The notes under the pieces: model-generated
What the model was told of the DNA's origin: nothing
Seen by the model: only the letters and a program-made list of their open reading frames with translations
Databases searched by the model: none
Made by a program: the position numbers and the translations under genes
Assembly: GCF_035690525.1 (NCBI RefSeq)
Contig: NZ_DASSKM010000135.1
Span: 6,931 to 70,930, forward strand
Reading direction: 5' to 3'
Source of the DNA: Salinisphaera sp035690525
Lineage (GTDB): Bacteria > Pseudomonadota > Gammaproteobacteria > Nevskiales > Salinisphaeraceae
DNA length: 64,000 nucleotides
In this document: in pieces, positions 37,466 through 46,870 of the stretch
Numbering within the stretch: the first letter of the stretch is position 1
Layout: the number at the start of each line of letters is the position of its first letter

Positions 37466-39055
37466 ATGGCTTCATCCCTGGCCCGGTCGACCAGCGTTGT
37501 CGGCGCGATGACGTTCTGCTCGCGCATTCTGGGCTTCGTGCGCGATGTGGTGTTGGCCGTGATGTTCGGCGCCGGGCCGGCGATGGACGCATTTATCGTC
37601 GCCTTCAAGATCCCCAATTTCCTGCGCCGGCTGTTCGCCGAGGGCGCGTTCGCCCAGTCTTTCGTGCCGGTGCTGTCGTCGACGCGCGACCAGGAAAGCG
37701 GCGATGCGGTCAAGGCGCTGGTTTCGGCGGTGGCCGGCACGCTTGGCGTGATTCTGATCGGGTTGACGGTGATCGGCGTGATCGGCGCGCCGCTTTTGAT
37801 CTATGCGTTCGCGCCGGGTTTTGCCGACTCGCCGGATCAGTTCTCGCTCGCGGTCGATCTGCTACGGATCACTTTCCCCTATCTGCTGTTCATTTCGCTG
37901 ACCGCCCTGGCCGGCGGTATCCTCAACACTTACGGCCAATTTGCTGTACCCGCGGTCACGCCGGTTCTGCTCAATATTTGCATGATCGGCGCGGCGCTCG
38001 GTCTGTCGCCCCTGTTCGCCCGTCCGGAGATCGCGCTGGCGGTCGGCGTGTTCATCGCCGGCGTGGCGCAGTTGGCGTTTCAAATTCCGTTCTTGATGCG
38101 CATCGACCGGCTGCCGCGGCCGCGCTGGGGCTGGGTGGATGCGAAAGTCCGGCGCATTCTGCGTTTGATGCTGCCGATCATGTTCGGTTCATCGGTGGCC
38201 CAGATCACGCTGCTGTTGGATACTATCGTGGCTTCGTTTCTGGCGGCCGGCAGTGTGAGCTGGCTCTATTATGCCGACCGGCTGATGCAGTTCCCGCTCG
38301 GCATATTCTCGGTGGCGATCGCGACCGTGATTCTGCCGACGCTTTCCGCGCGCCACGCCAGCGCATCCGTCGCCGAGTTTTCGGCCATTTTGGACTGGGC
38401 GCTCAAGCTGCTGGCGCTGCTCGGACTGCCGGCGATGGCCGGGCTATTCGTTCTTGCCGGGCCACTGGTCGCGACATTGTTCAACTATCGGTCGTTCAAC
38501 GCCCACGACACCTTGATGACCCAGTATGCGCTGATGGCGTATTCATTCGGTTTCATGGGGTTTTCGTTGGTCAAGGTATTGGTGACCGGTTTTTTCTCAC
38601 GCGAGGATTCGCGTACGCCGGTGCGCTGCGGCGTGATTTCCATGGCCAGCGCGATGGCGATGAATCTGATCTTCGTGGGCATTTTCGAGTTGATGCACTG
38701 GCCCGCGCCGCATGCCGGGCTGGCGCTCGCCGGCTCGCTGGGCGCGTTCGTCAACGCCGCTTTGCTGTTTCGCCATCTGCGCGCCAGCGGCGCCTATCAG
38801 CCGGGCGTTGGCTGGGCCGCGCTGTTGTGGCGCGTGGTGCTGGGGTGCATCGTAATGGCTGTGGTGCTGCATATCGGCACCGCGACCACGGCGGTTTGGA
38901 TATCGCGCAGCGCGCTCGTGCGCGTGGGCTGTCTGGCGGCATGGATCGGCGTGGGTGTCGCGATTTATTTCGTCGTGCTCGGGCTGCTCGGCATCAGGCC
39001 GCACCAGTTCCGGCTGGACAACGGCACAAAGTCAGTGATCGGAGAGCACGGTTGA
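37466..39055 (+). CDS. murJ: Lipid II flippase MurJ
   Basis: A 529-residue MATE-like/MOP transporter with about 14 membrane helices that flips the peptidoglycan precursor lipid II. The N-terminus (ASSLARSTSVVGAMTFCSRILG, FVRDVVLAVMFGAG) and the segments DAFIVAFKIPNFLRRLFAEGAF and SWLYYADRLMQFPLGIFSVA are diagnostic and contain the conserved arginines of the central cavity. I place the start at ATG 37466, since the open frame further upstream has no family similarity. TGATG links it to ribF. It carries the usual C-terminal extra helices. Confidence 0.96.
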   Translation: MASSLARSTSVVGAMTFCSRILGFVRDVVLAVMFGAGPAMDAFIVAFKIPNFLRRLFAEGAFAQSFVPVLSSTRDQESGDAVKALVSAVAGTLGVILIGLTVIGVIGAPLLIYAFAPGFADSPDQFSLAVDLLRITFPYLLFISLTALAGGILNTYGQFAVPAVTPVLLNICMIGAALGLSPLFARPEIALAVGVFIAGVAQLAFQIPFLMRIDRLPRPRWGWVDAKVRRILRLMLPIMFGSSVAQITLLLDTIVASFLAAGSVSWLYYADRLMQFPLGIFSVAIATVILPTLSARHASASVAEFSAILDWALKLLALLGLPAMAGLFVLAGPLVATLFNYRSFNAHDTLMTQYALMAYSFGFMGFSLVKVLVTGFFSREDSRTPVRCGVISMASAMAMNLIFVGIFELMHWPAPHAGLALAGSLGAFVNAALLFRHLRASGAYQPGVGWAALLWRVVLGCIVMAVVLHIGTATTAVWISRSALVRVGCLAAWIGVGVAIYFVVLGLLGIRPHQFRLDNGTKSVIGEHG

Positions 39056-39993
39056 TGCGCATCATCCGTTCCATACGTACGGCACCGGCAAGCGCTAGCG
39101 GCTGCGTGTTGACGATCGGCAATTTCGACGGGTTGCACCGCGGTCATCAGGCCGTGATCGAGCGTGCGCGCGAGCGTGCCGCCGAGCTTGGGCTGCCGGC
39201 CGCGCTGATGACCTTCGACCCGACCCCCAGGGCTTTCTTCTTGCCGCACGATCCGCCGCCGCGCCTGTCCTCGCTACGCGAGAAGATGGAAGACGCGGCT
39301 TGCTTCGGCATCGATGTTTTTGTGCGGGCGCGCTTCGATCGGGCGTTCGCCAAATTGTCGCCCGAGGCATTTCTCGATGATCTGATCGAGCGGCGGCTCG
39401 GCGCGCGCGCGATCCTGGTCGGCCGCGATTTCCGTTTCGGCCATCGTCGGGCGGGCGGTATTCATACCCTGGAGCGTTTCGCCGACCGGCGCGGGGTCGA
39501 ACTGCTGCCGGTGCCCGATGTCTATGTCGACGGCGACCGCGTAAGCTCGACCCGTGTGCGCGAGTGCCTGAACGAGGGCGATGTGCCCGGCGCGGCGCGG
39601 CTGCTCGGCCGGGCTTATCGGGTAACCGGCCGCGTGATCGGCGGCGAACGACTCGGGCGTACGCTCGGATTTCCCACCGCCAACCTGCGGCTGGAGCGGC
39701 CGGCGGCGCTGCGTTACGGGGTCTACGCGGTACGGGTGCGGCTGGCCGATGGCAGCGAGCACGCCGGCGCCGCCAGTTTTGGCGTGCGCCCGACGGTCAA
39801 TGGGCGCGACGAGCTGTTGGAAACCTACCTGCTCGATTTCTCCGGCGATTTATATGGCCGACGGATTGACGTATTCTTCGACCACTTCGTTCGCGCCGAA
39901 GCGCACTACGATTCGCTCGAGGCGTTGACACGTCAGATGCATACCGATGTCGCCGAGGTCCGGCGGCTCCTGGCCAACACGAGTTCACGATGA
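39055..39993 (+). CDS. ribF: Bifunctional riboflavin kinase/FAD synthetase
   Basis: A 312-residue enzyme converting riboflavin to FMN and then FAD. The N-terminal adenylyltransferase has LTIGNFDGLHRGHQAVI and VSSTRVRECLNEGDV. The C-terminal flavokinase has GERLGRTLGFPTANL and the closing YDSLEALTRQMHTDVAEVRRLL. Its start overlaps the murJ stop by one base, and its stop overlaps lspA by four bases. In related genomes ileS separates ribF from lspA; it is absent here. Confidence 0.96.
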   Translation: MRIIRSIRTAPASASGCVLTIGNFDGLHRGHQAVIERARERAAELGLPAALMTFDPTPRAFFLPHDPPPRLSSLREKMEDAACFGIDVFVRARFDRAFAKLSPEAFLDDLIERRLGARAILVGRDFRFGHRRAGGIHTLERFADRRGVELLPVPDVYVDGDRVSSTRVRECLNEGDVPGAARLLGRAYRVTGRVIGGERLGRTLGFPTANLRLERPAALRYGVYAVRVRLADGSEHAGAASFGVRPTVNGRDELLETYLLDFSGDLYGRRIDVFFDHFVRAEAHYDSLEALTRQMHTDVAEVRRLLANTSSR

Positions 39994-40508
39994 GCCAATC
40001 TCAAGACGAGCCCCAAGACGAGTCCGGAGCCGAGCGCGGTTTCGAACTGCAGAATGTCCACTGGTTCTGGCTGTCCGCGCTGGTCATCGCCGCCGATCAG
40101 GTGACCAAGCAATTGGTCGCCAATCATTTCGCGCTCTACGAATCGACGCCGTTGCTGCCTTGGCTCAACCTCACGCTCGTGCACAACACCGGCGCGGCGT
40201 TTTCGATTTTGCGCGGCGCGACGCCGTGGTTGTTCGTCGGCTTGAGCATCGCCGTGGTCGTCGGGATTCTGGTCTGGATGCGGCGTCATCCGCACGACAG
40301 CCGGCTGCTGGCCGCAGCACTCAGCCTGGTGGCCGGCGGCGCGCTCGGCAACGCCATCGACCGGGCGACGCGCGGCTTCGTCGTGGACTTCGTCGACTTC
40401 CATATCGGCGCCTGGCACTACCCGGCGTTCAACATCGCCGACTGTGGGATCTGCGTCGGCGCCGCGCTGATCGTGCTCGACATGCTGCTGCCGCGTCGCC
40501 GCGCATAG
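39990..40508 (+). CDS. lspA: Lipoprotein signal peptidase LspA
   Basis: A 172-residue aspartyl protease with four membrane helices that cleaves prolipoprotein signal peptides. The catalytic aspartates lie in ALGNAIDRATRG and WHYPAFNIADCGIC; VHNTGAAFS and FVVDFVDFHIGAW are conserved loops. An acidic N-terminal extension of about 20 residues precedes the first helix. It ends seven bases from the convergent pilE; the usual downstream fkpB and ispH are missing. Confidence 0.96.
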   Translation: MSQSQDEPQDESGAERGFELQNVHWFWLSALVIAADQVTKQLVANHFALYESTPLLPWLNLTLVHNTGAAFSILRGATPWLFVGLSIAVVVGILVWMRRHPHDSRLLAAALSLVAGGALGNAIDRATRGFVVDFVDFHIGAWHYPAFNIADCGICVGAALIVLDMLLPRRRA

Positions 40509-40515
40509 CGCCTGG

Positions 40516-40935
40516 CTACCAGCACTCGTCGGAGACGTTGTCGCCCTGGCCCGGCTGCGCGCCGGTCCAGGCTTTCTTCGCCCCGGTCTGATCGAGCGTG
40601 TACGTTCGGCAGGTGTCGTTTTCCTGATCGCCGACGGCCTTGGCCGTGATCGTGTAATTTTGGCTACCGTTGCTGGATGCGCTGATCGAATAGGCGTCGT
40701 TTTCGGTCGTGCCGTTAACGCCCAGATCGGCCAATTCACCCGTATACTGGTGCTTGACCGCGTAGTATTGCTCCTCGCGGTTGGCGGCCTTCAACAGCGA
40801 GCTCTTGGCGTCGACGCGCCGTGCTTCGCGCACCTGGTTCAGATATAGCGGATAAGCGATTGCCGCCAGGATGCCGACGATCGCGACCACGATCATCAAT
40901 TCGATCAGCGTGAAGCCTTTGTTATTTTTTCGCAT
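40516..40935 (-). CDS. pilE: Type IV minor pilin PilE
   Basis: A 139-residue type IV pilin. The short leader MRKNNKG is cleaved before FTLIELMIVVAIVGILAAIAYP, with Glu5 of the mature protein present. A globular domain follows with two cysteines near the end (NDTCRTYTL, SDECW) that probably form the D-loop disulfide. It is the last gene of the minor pilin operon, as in Pseudomonas. Start ATG 40935 lies two bases after the pilY1 stop. Confidence 0.93.
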   Translation of the reverse strand: MRKNNKGFTLIELMIVVAIVGILAAIAYPLYLNQVREARRVDAKSSLLKAANREEQYYAVKHQYTGELADLGVNGTTENDAYSISASSNGSQNYTITAKAVGDQENDTCRTYTLDQTGAKKAWTGAQPGQGDNVSDECW

Positions 40936-40937
40936 GT

Positions 40938-43900
40938 CTAGCGCCTGATTTCGTGCCAGGTACGACGGCCGTCCGGTTGTCCATCGGTTTTAACGTTGAT
41001 TTGTGTCGACGACGCGTCGCTTGCCGGCAGTACAACCCGGTCGCCGTCGTTTTCGCGATCGATCATGAATGTAGCGGCACCGGGCGCGCCTTGTGTGATT
41101 CCGATGCCGGAAACGCCGATCTGGACGGTTTCGCCGTCCACGGTCGCTTCTACCTTATCTTGCTGATTGAAAAGGTGGTCGCCGTTTAAATCGAACGCCG
41201 GAAAACCGGTGCGTCCGCCGGTTGCCGCGTCCAATAACATGAAAAAGCCGCTACCACCCGGAATGCATGGTTGTGTTTTGGGGATCGTGGTGCTGAGGCT
41301 GACCGTGCTGCCTTGCAACCGCAGATCGCTAATGACGAGCTCGCCAGGCGTTAGGTCGAGCACCCAGCCGCGCTGGCTGTCTTCGTTTGATGGCGGCGGT
41401 GGCCGGTGGTCTTCATCGTCGTCATCCTCGTCCTCGTCGTCATCTTCATCCTCATCGTCGTCATGCTTTCGCGAAGGCTTAGCCTTTGTATTGTCTGTTT
41501 GCTGATAGGCGACGGAATTGGCACTGACCACGCGATAAGTGGCGCCATCCACGGACACGTTCTGGAGCAAGGTCTGCGCGGTCAACTCCTCACGCGTGAT
41601 CGCGGCCTGCTTGCCGGGCTTGGGTTTTCCCGGTTTGGCCGCGTCGGCCGTGAACACGTCGGGATCCCAAATCCCGTATATGCTGTTGTGGACCGATTCG
41701 TCCAGGACGGCGTCGTCATTTTCCAGATATTTGCCGGTGCCGAAATAGACCATCACCCCGTAGTCTTTGCCATAGGGATGGATGCCGACCTGCGGCTGGG
41801 TGGTGATCGGCTGGGGATCCCCGTTGGTGTCGGTAGCGGTGAACAGCTTGGTGGCCCGCCATCGCTTGAGATCGGAGGAAGTGAGATCGAACTTCCAGAG
41901 GTTGCCGTCCAAATCGCCGGCATAGGCGTAGTCGGTGATGAAATCGCCATCCAAGTCGACCGGAAACGGCGAACTGAGGCCGTCGCCGCCGTTTTTGTGC
42001 TTGCCCCCGCCCTTGCAATGGTTGCTATTCCCGGGCCCGTCGTCGGCGGTGATTTTTTCAATGAGATTGCCGCTCTTGATGCTCACCAGATACAACACGG
42101 GGCAACCGTGGTCGCTGTTGTAGCCGTTGCCGAACATTGCCGCCCAGTCACCGTTGTGCAGGCGCACGATAGACGGCTTGCCGTAGGTCTTGCCGAGGTC
42201 CTCGTCGGTGTATTCCCAGAGCACCGTACCGTCCGGGTCGGATTCGGAGAAATTGGACGGGTCGGTAACATCGAGTGCAAAAATGCTGCGTCCGCCGTTG
42301 CGCTCGCCGCCGACCAACACCGTATGCCAGGCGCCGTCGAATACCGCGTCGCCCACCACCGGGCTGCCATCCACGTAGTATTGGTGGGTATAGCCCGGGT
42401 CGGTGAGCTTGGTTAAATTCAGTAGCACGGCGCTCGGCACGTAGGCGAGCTTTTCCCGCCCCGTGTTGGCGTCGAAGCCATGCAGCATGCCGTCGTTGGC
42501 GCCGACGTAGACCATCGGTTCGCGATCGGCGTATTGCTGGGCGAAGCCGGTGCCGTCGGCGGGGTCGCTGTAGGCGCCGATGGCATTTTCCGGCATTGAC
42601 TTGTCCGGATATCGCAAATCCTGCCAGTACACGGGATAGCGCACGCGCGTCGGTGCGCCGACGTAGACGGGCGTCGAGTGGACGATATCGCCGAGAATAT
42701 TCTTGCGGCGGTCGCGGAATGTGCCGCCGCGGCTTCGTTCTTGGCTGCGGTCGCCGCGGATATAGGCAATTTGCGCCCTGTACTTGGCAGTAGAGTCAGT
42801 ATCAGGAAGCAGATCCGGACGAAACGCGACGGCAATGCTATCGTTCCTTTTGCCGTAGCTTCGAGGGATCGACGTCAGGATCACGCGGTCGTCCGGGTTC
42901 ATGTCAGTCAGCAGAGTCGAGGCCTGCCAGATCGGCTCTGCTGTGCTGGCCGTATCGTCCGGTCCGGCTGGATAGGCGGCAAGCTCACCGCTCCAATGGG
43001 CGCTTTTAAAGCTGGCCCGGTAACTCACACTGTCGTTGGACAGGCTGCGACTGTTGGCGGCGATACCGCTGCCCGAGCCGGGGGTATTGATGATTTTATC
43101 CAGCACGGTGGAAAATCTTCGGGCGATTTCCTGCGGCGTGTTGGCGTTGAGCAGTTCGCCGCGGGTATTGACGGTGGCGTGCCAGAGATCGTCGATTTGT
43201 TCCTTGCCGTAGACGCCGGTGTTCGGTGCGGGCCAAGTCGGCGGATTGCTGTAGGGATCGGCGTTTTTCTGAGGATAGTTGGGATTATCGTAAAAGACTC
43301 CCTGCTGGTTCAGTACTACGCCGTAGGTGACCATGTGTAGATCTTGCTCGCAGTCCAGCGACGGCGGGGGTTTGGCGGTCTCGCAGGCCACCGGCACGTG
43401 TAGCTCATTGCGGGCGGTGCCGTTGGGCGTGGGGCCCAGGTCCTCGTAATAATGCATCGCCACGTCGGCGATTGTATTCGCGTAGCCGTCCGGAAACGGC
43501 GGGCCGTATTGTTGGGCGGCTCGGCTGTTCTTGTCGGCGTTGCCGATGCCTTGCACGGTGCCGGAGTTGTAGCCGTCGGTGAACAGGATCGCGAAATTCT
43601 GTTGGCAGGGCGAGGTGATGATGCTGCCGTTGGTTTCCAGCTGCTGGCCGAGAAACTTGAGCGCCTGCCGGTTGGGAGTGCCCCGCACATGTGAGAAATC
43701 GATGCCGAGGATCGAATCGACGAACGCGGCGCGTGCGCTGGACGCGTCCAGATCGCGCATTACCAGATTTTGCTTGCCAGTGATCGCGTTACTGGTTGTA
43801 CAGGCGCCCGCGCGTGCGCCGCTGATCTTGCCGAAGGCCGCGGCGATGCCGCCGCGCACCGCCAAGTGGCGCTTGCGATAATAGGTAAACCAGTTGGCAA

Positions 43901-44882
43901 AGTTCTGGATGACGTTCTGATATTGCGCGGGCGAAGCGAAATTATCCGGCTTGATTTGATAGCCGATCAGCGGTTGTCCATCAGGCCCGGAACCCGACAG
44001 CGTGTCTCCGATATAGCCGTCGGGTGGTTTTATTTTTTTTTCAGCAGCAGGGTCGAGATAAAACGTGGCCGGAAAATAGCCAATTGAGGCATATTGATAA
44101 TAATAACCGCCGTCGGATAGATAATCTAGAAAATTCCCCGAACTCTGCCAGCCATTGCCGTCGTGCAGGTTGAAGTCGATACCGGCCGGGATGGTCATGC
44201 CGGAGACGATCAAGAATTGCCCGAATAGCCCGTCGTTAGTAAACGGATGGCTCGGGCCGTCGAGTTTGGCCGGGTCTTCCGGGCCCACGCGCCGGGTCAA
44301 GTCCGCGTAGTGGCCTCTGAGCTGCGGGTCGAAGTAGGCGTGCTTCGGGTCCGCATCGCTCATATCGGGCCAGGGCTCGTAGGTTACCGTGGGATTGAAA
44401 TAAGAGCGGTTGTAGTTGGGCGAGCGGGCAAACGCGAATTTCGGCAGCGGCGGCACGGCGCCGCTGCCGGGACCGCAATAGATGCGGCGATCGCGCGGGC
44501 CGGGATCGCTGTCGTTGCAGCCGTTGGGGAACACGTACTCATAGCTGATTCCGGCGCCGTCGTTGTAGCTGCCGTCGGCTTGCACGAACCCCCGGTTGTC
44601 GTGATCATCCGAAGGCAACCAGTACAAAACACCGTTGTTCGTCGGAAACAGCAACTCGAAATCCATCGAGCCGGAATCGTCGACCGCGACCATGATGTTG
44701 GGTTTGACGTTGGCGCCGGAGAACAGCGGCCGGTCGGCCAGATCCAGAGGTTGCTCATCCTGGGGCTTAGGTTTGCCCTCGGCTTGAGTGCAGATGCCGA
44801 TTTGCACGAGGATGACGATCAAAAAGCCGGCTAGCCCGAGCAGGCGCCGGTCCGGTCGGTGAAAACAGGCTTTGGCGCGCAT
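40938..44882 (-). CDS. pilY1: Type IV pilus tip-associated protein PilY1
   Basis: A 1314-residue exported adhesin and assembly factor. The signal segment is RLLGLAGFLIVILVQIGICTQA. A von Willebrand A-like domain with MIDAS motif (VDDSGSMD, residues 67-74) fills much of the N-terminal half. The C-terminal half is the PilY1 beta-propeller domain (about residues 700-1130), with PMVYVGANDGMLHGFDANTG and the EF-hand-like calcium loop VDLDGDFITDYAYAGD. An unusual run of Asp and Glu at about residues 1139-1160 is encoded by a GAY/GAR triplet tract. It overlaps pilX by one base. Confidence 0.93.
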   Translation of the reverse strand: MRAKACFHRPDRRLLGLAGFLIVILVQIGICTQAEGKPKPQDEQPLDLADRPLFSGANVKPNIMVAVDDSGSMDFELLFPTNNGVLYWLPSDDHDNRGFVQADGSYNDGAGISYEYVFPNGCNDSDPGPRDRRIYCGPGSGAVPPLPKFAFARSPNYNRSYFNPTVTYEPWPDMSDADPKHAYFDPQLRGHYADLTRRVGPEDPAKLDGPSHPFTNDGLFGQFLIVSGMTIPAGIDFNLHDGNGWQSSGNFLDYLSDGGYYYQYASIGYFPATFYLDPAAEKKIKPPDGYIGDTLSGSGPDGQPLIGYQIKPDNFASPAQYQNVIQNFANWFTYYRKRHLAVRGGIAAAFGKISGARAGACTTSNAITGKQNLVMRDLDASSARAAFVDSILGIDFSHVRGTPNRQALKFLGQQLETNGSIITSPCQQNFAILFTDGYNSGTVQGIGNADKNSRAAQQYGPPFPDGYANTIADVAMHYYEDLGPTPNGTARNELHVPVACETAKPPPSLDCEQDLHMVTYGVVLNQQGVFYDNPNYPQKNADPYSNPPTWPAPNTGVYGKEQIDDLWHATVNTRGELLNANTPQEIARRFSTVLDKIINTPGSGSGIAANSRSLSNDSVSYRASFKSAHWSGELAAYPAGPDDTASTAEPIWQASTLLTDMNPDDRVILTSIPRSYGKRNDSIAVAFRPDLLPDTDSTAKYRAQIAYIRGDRSQERSRGGTFRDRRKNILGDIVHSTPVYVGAPTRVRYPVYWQDLRYPDKSMPENAIGAYSDPADGTGFAQQYADREPMVYVGANDGMLHGFDANTGREKLAYVPSAVLLNLTKLTDPGYTHQYYVDGSPVVGDAVFDGAWHTVLVGGERNGGRSIFALDVTDPSNFSESDPDGTVLWEYTDEDLGKTYGKPSIVRLHNGDWAAMFGNGYNSDHGCPVLYLVSIKSGNLIEKITADDGPGNSNHCKGGGKHKNGGDGLSSPFPVDLDGDFITDYAYAGDLDGNLWKFDLTSSDLKRWRATKLFTATDTNGDPQPITTQPQVGIHPYGKDYGVMVYFGTGKYLENDDAVLDESVHNSIYGIWDPDVFTADAAKPGKPKPGKQAAITREELTAQTLLQNVSVDGATYRVVSANSVAYQQTDNTKAKPSRKHDDDEDEDDDEDEDDDDEDHRPPPPSNEDSQRGWVLDLTPGELVISDLRLQGSTVSLSTTIPKTQPCIPGGSGFFMLLDAATGGRTGFPAFDLNGDHLFNQQDKVEATVDGETVQIGVSGIGITQGAPGAATFMIDRENDGDRVVLPASDASSTQINVKTDGQPDGRRTWHEIRR

Positions 44883-45478
44883 CAGTTTTGTTGCTCGTAA
44901 ATGCTTTGGGTGACCGCGATCGCCGCCGGAGTCGCGCCGTGCGCGCGGGCCGTGATGCGGTAAAAAGCGTTACCTTCGCCGAGGGCGCAGGTGTCCGGAT
45001 TTAAATCGCGGCATTGGAATTCCAGTATTTCGACAATGAATTTCGCTGTCGGATCATTTGGTTCAGGGCTGTATATTTGAATCTTCGAGTCATCAGACCA
45101 GAACTCCGGGCTCAGGAACGCGGAAGAAATATCTTTTACCGAACAACCGAACACGGCATTCTCAGCCCAAATGCGTAGTCCATCGCGAAATTCGCTCGCG
45201 CCTTCGTTTTTCCCTTTCTTGCTGTCCATACAATAGTTAATTTGAAGAAAACGCGGGCCTGACTGGTCGCGAACCAGGTTCTCGGCGTAACGCAAGCCGG
45301 AATCTGCGTTTTGCCTGGCATGCGATTTATTACGCAGGTTCGACGCCATGCGCTCCTGAAGTGTTGAGGAGTTGATGGCCGAGACAGCAATCAGGGTAAT
45401 AACCACCAGAAAAATAAGGCTGGTCACAAGAACGAAACCGCGCTGATCGAGCCGTGTTGCAGGATGGGTTTCAGTCAT
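44882..45478 (-). CDS. pilX: Type IV pilus assembly protein PilX
   Basis: A 198-residue minor pilin. It has a prepilin-like start RGFVLVTSLIFLVVITLIAVSAINS and the following STLQERMASNLRNKSHARQNADSGLRYAE, split here across adjacent family blocks. The mature protein lacks Glu at position 5, as PilX proteins do, which fits a place at the pilus tip complex with PilY1. ATGA overlap with pilW upstream. Confidence 0.9.
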   Translation of the reverse strand: MTETHPATRLDQRGFVLVTSLIFLVVITLIAVSAINSSTLQERMASNLRNKSHARQNADSGLRYAENLVRDQSGPRFLQINYCMDSKKGKNEGASEFRDGLRIWAENAVFGCSVKDISSAFLSPEFWSDDSKIQIYSPEPNDPTAKFIVEILEFQCRDLNPDTCALGEGNAFYRITARAHGATPAAIAVTQSIYEQQN

Positions 45479-46326
45479 GGCAGTACGTTTCTAAGCGCGA
45501 CCGTTTGATCCAGAAGCAAGCGCGCACGCCGATCGTTGTACGTGTGGCTGGTGCCGTCGAGAAACCGATAGGTGTGAGCGACGGCGGTGGGCGCTACATT
45601 GGCGTCGCTGTGGAGCAGTAGTTGCAGGCGTAGGCTCAGTACGTGGCCCTGGTTTGCCGGGGTTAGCGTGCTGACATAGCGGTCAACCGAGCGATTGTTA
45701 TTGGTATCGATGCCATAGCTGATCTTGAAGCGGTCGACGTTATCGACCAAGGATCTCTCGTACTTGATTTCGCCGTTCGACGAGCCGCCGGTAGGCCTAT
45801 CGTTGTCTTCATAGATCACGCAATCGAGCGTCATGTCGTTGGGATCGCTCTTATCGAGCACGAGCGCGAAATCCGCGCTGGCCGGCCGCGGCTTTTGATT
45901 GGGGGAACGGCCACCCGGATAACCGTCTATTTCACTACCCGCGCAATCGTGGACCCCGCCCGCGGCCTGGAAACGCAGGCGTACACTATCGTCACTATCG
46001 CGACCGGCGCCGTGCGAAGCCGCGATGAAGGCACCGCCGGCGATCGCCAAGTCGTCGCCGGCGTCGCCGTGCGCCGGGAACAAGCGCTCATCGGGTGCAT
46101 AGAGATTGACGCGATAGCCGGCATGGGCCACGACATTTTCGATCACAAAGCTGACCAGACGGGCGTCCTGCTGCAATCCAGCCATGCTTTGCTGGACGCC
46201 GTAGCTTTGCCGATTGCTGAGCAAAATTTGCAGAATGCCGGCGAGCAACAGCAGCGCGATGACCAGCGTGACCATCAATTCGACAAGGCTGAAGCCGCGC
46301 TCGGCCGGCAGGGCGCGCGCGCTCAT
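45475..46326 (-). CDS. pilW: Type IV pilus assembly protein PilW
   Basis: A 283-residue minor pilin with prepilin site ERGFSLVELMVTLVIALLLLAG and the PilW hallmark NRQSYGVQQSMAGLQQDARL soon after. A large C-terminal beta domain follows. The open frame extends 44 codons upstream, but ATG 46326 (MSARALPAERG) overlaps the pilV stop as ATGA and gives the expected short leader. Confidence 0.92.
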   Translation of the reverse strand: MSARALPAERGFSLVELMVTLVIALLLLAGILQILLSNRQSYGVQQSMAGLQQDARLVSFVIENVVAHAGYRVNLYAPDERLFPAHGDAGDDLAIAGGAFIAASHGAGRDSDDSVRLRFQAAGGVHDCAGSEIDGYPGGRSPNQKPRPASADFALVLDKSDPNDMTLDCVIYEDNDRPTGGSSNGEIKYERSLVDNVDRFKISYGIDTNNNRSVDRYVSTLTPANQGHVLSLRLQLLLHSDANVAPTAVAHTYRFLDGTSHTYNDRRARLLLDQTVALRNVLP

Positions 46327-46868
46327 GGCCGCACCACGGTTTGAAAGCAGCGATTGATGATGCCGTCGCTCGTGCCGCAGTTGGTGTCGTCGTTGGGAAT
46401 GGTCGTGCCGTCGGGATTGCGTTCTTGCCAAGTGACCGTGATGACGTATTCGATGCATTCCGTGCCGTCGTTGCTCGTGCAGGCGACCGTCCCCGAGCCG
46501 CCCGGCAGACTCTGATCAAGCCGCTGCTGCCATTCCGCGAAGTCGAAGGCCGCCATTTGCGTAGGGGTACAGGAACTGGCGGTACAGTCGGCCGGTGTGC
46601 TTTGACCGCTGCCCGCGCCGTTGCCGTCGTCGCGGTCATAGGCGTTCACGGCCGAGCCGGCCGGATTGGCGCGTATGCGATCGGCCATGCTGTCGGCCGC
46701 CAACGTGGCCTGGCTTCGGGCCCTGGAGATTTGCGTACTGACAAGCGCCTCGCTCTGCAGCCCCAGCAGACCGAGCAGGCCAATCGAAATGACGATGACC
46801 GTCACCAGGACTTCGAGCAGGGTGAAACCGTGCTGGCCGTGTTGGTGGATCGTTTTTGTAGTACTCAT
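46323..46868 (-). CDS. pilV: Type IV pilus modification protein PilV
   Basis: A 181-residue minor pilin with leader and helix QHGFTLLEVLVTVIVISIGLLGLLG followed by QSEALVSTQISRARSQATLAAD, typical of PilV. Four or more cysteines lie in the C-terminal domain (PADCTASSCTP, VACTSNDGTECIEY). ATG 46868 is preferred over a TTG two codons earlier. It lies two bases after the fimU stop. Confidence 0.9.
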   Translation of the reverse strand: MSTTKTIHQHGQHGFTLLEVLVTVIVISIGLLGLLGLQSEALVSTQISRARSQATLAADSMADRIRANPAGSAVNAYDRDDGNGAGSGQSTPADCTASSCTPTQMAAFDFAEWQQRLDQSLPGGSGTVACTSNDGTECIEYVITVTWQERNPDGTTIPNDDTNCGTSDGIINRCFQTVVRP

Positions 46869-46870
46869 GA

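Noticed and set aside
41400..41466. The GA-rich triplet array as a CRISPR or tandem intergenic repeat
   Set aside because: It lies in frame inside pilY1 and encodes an acidic stretch; there are no spacers.
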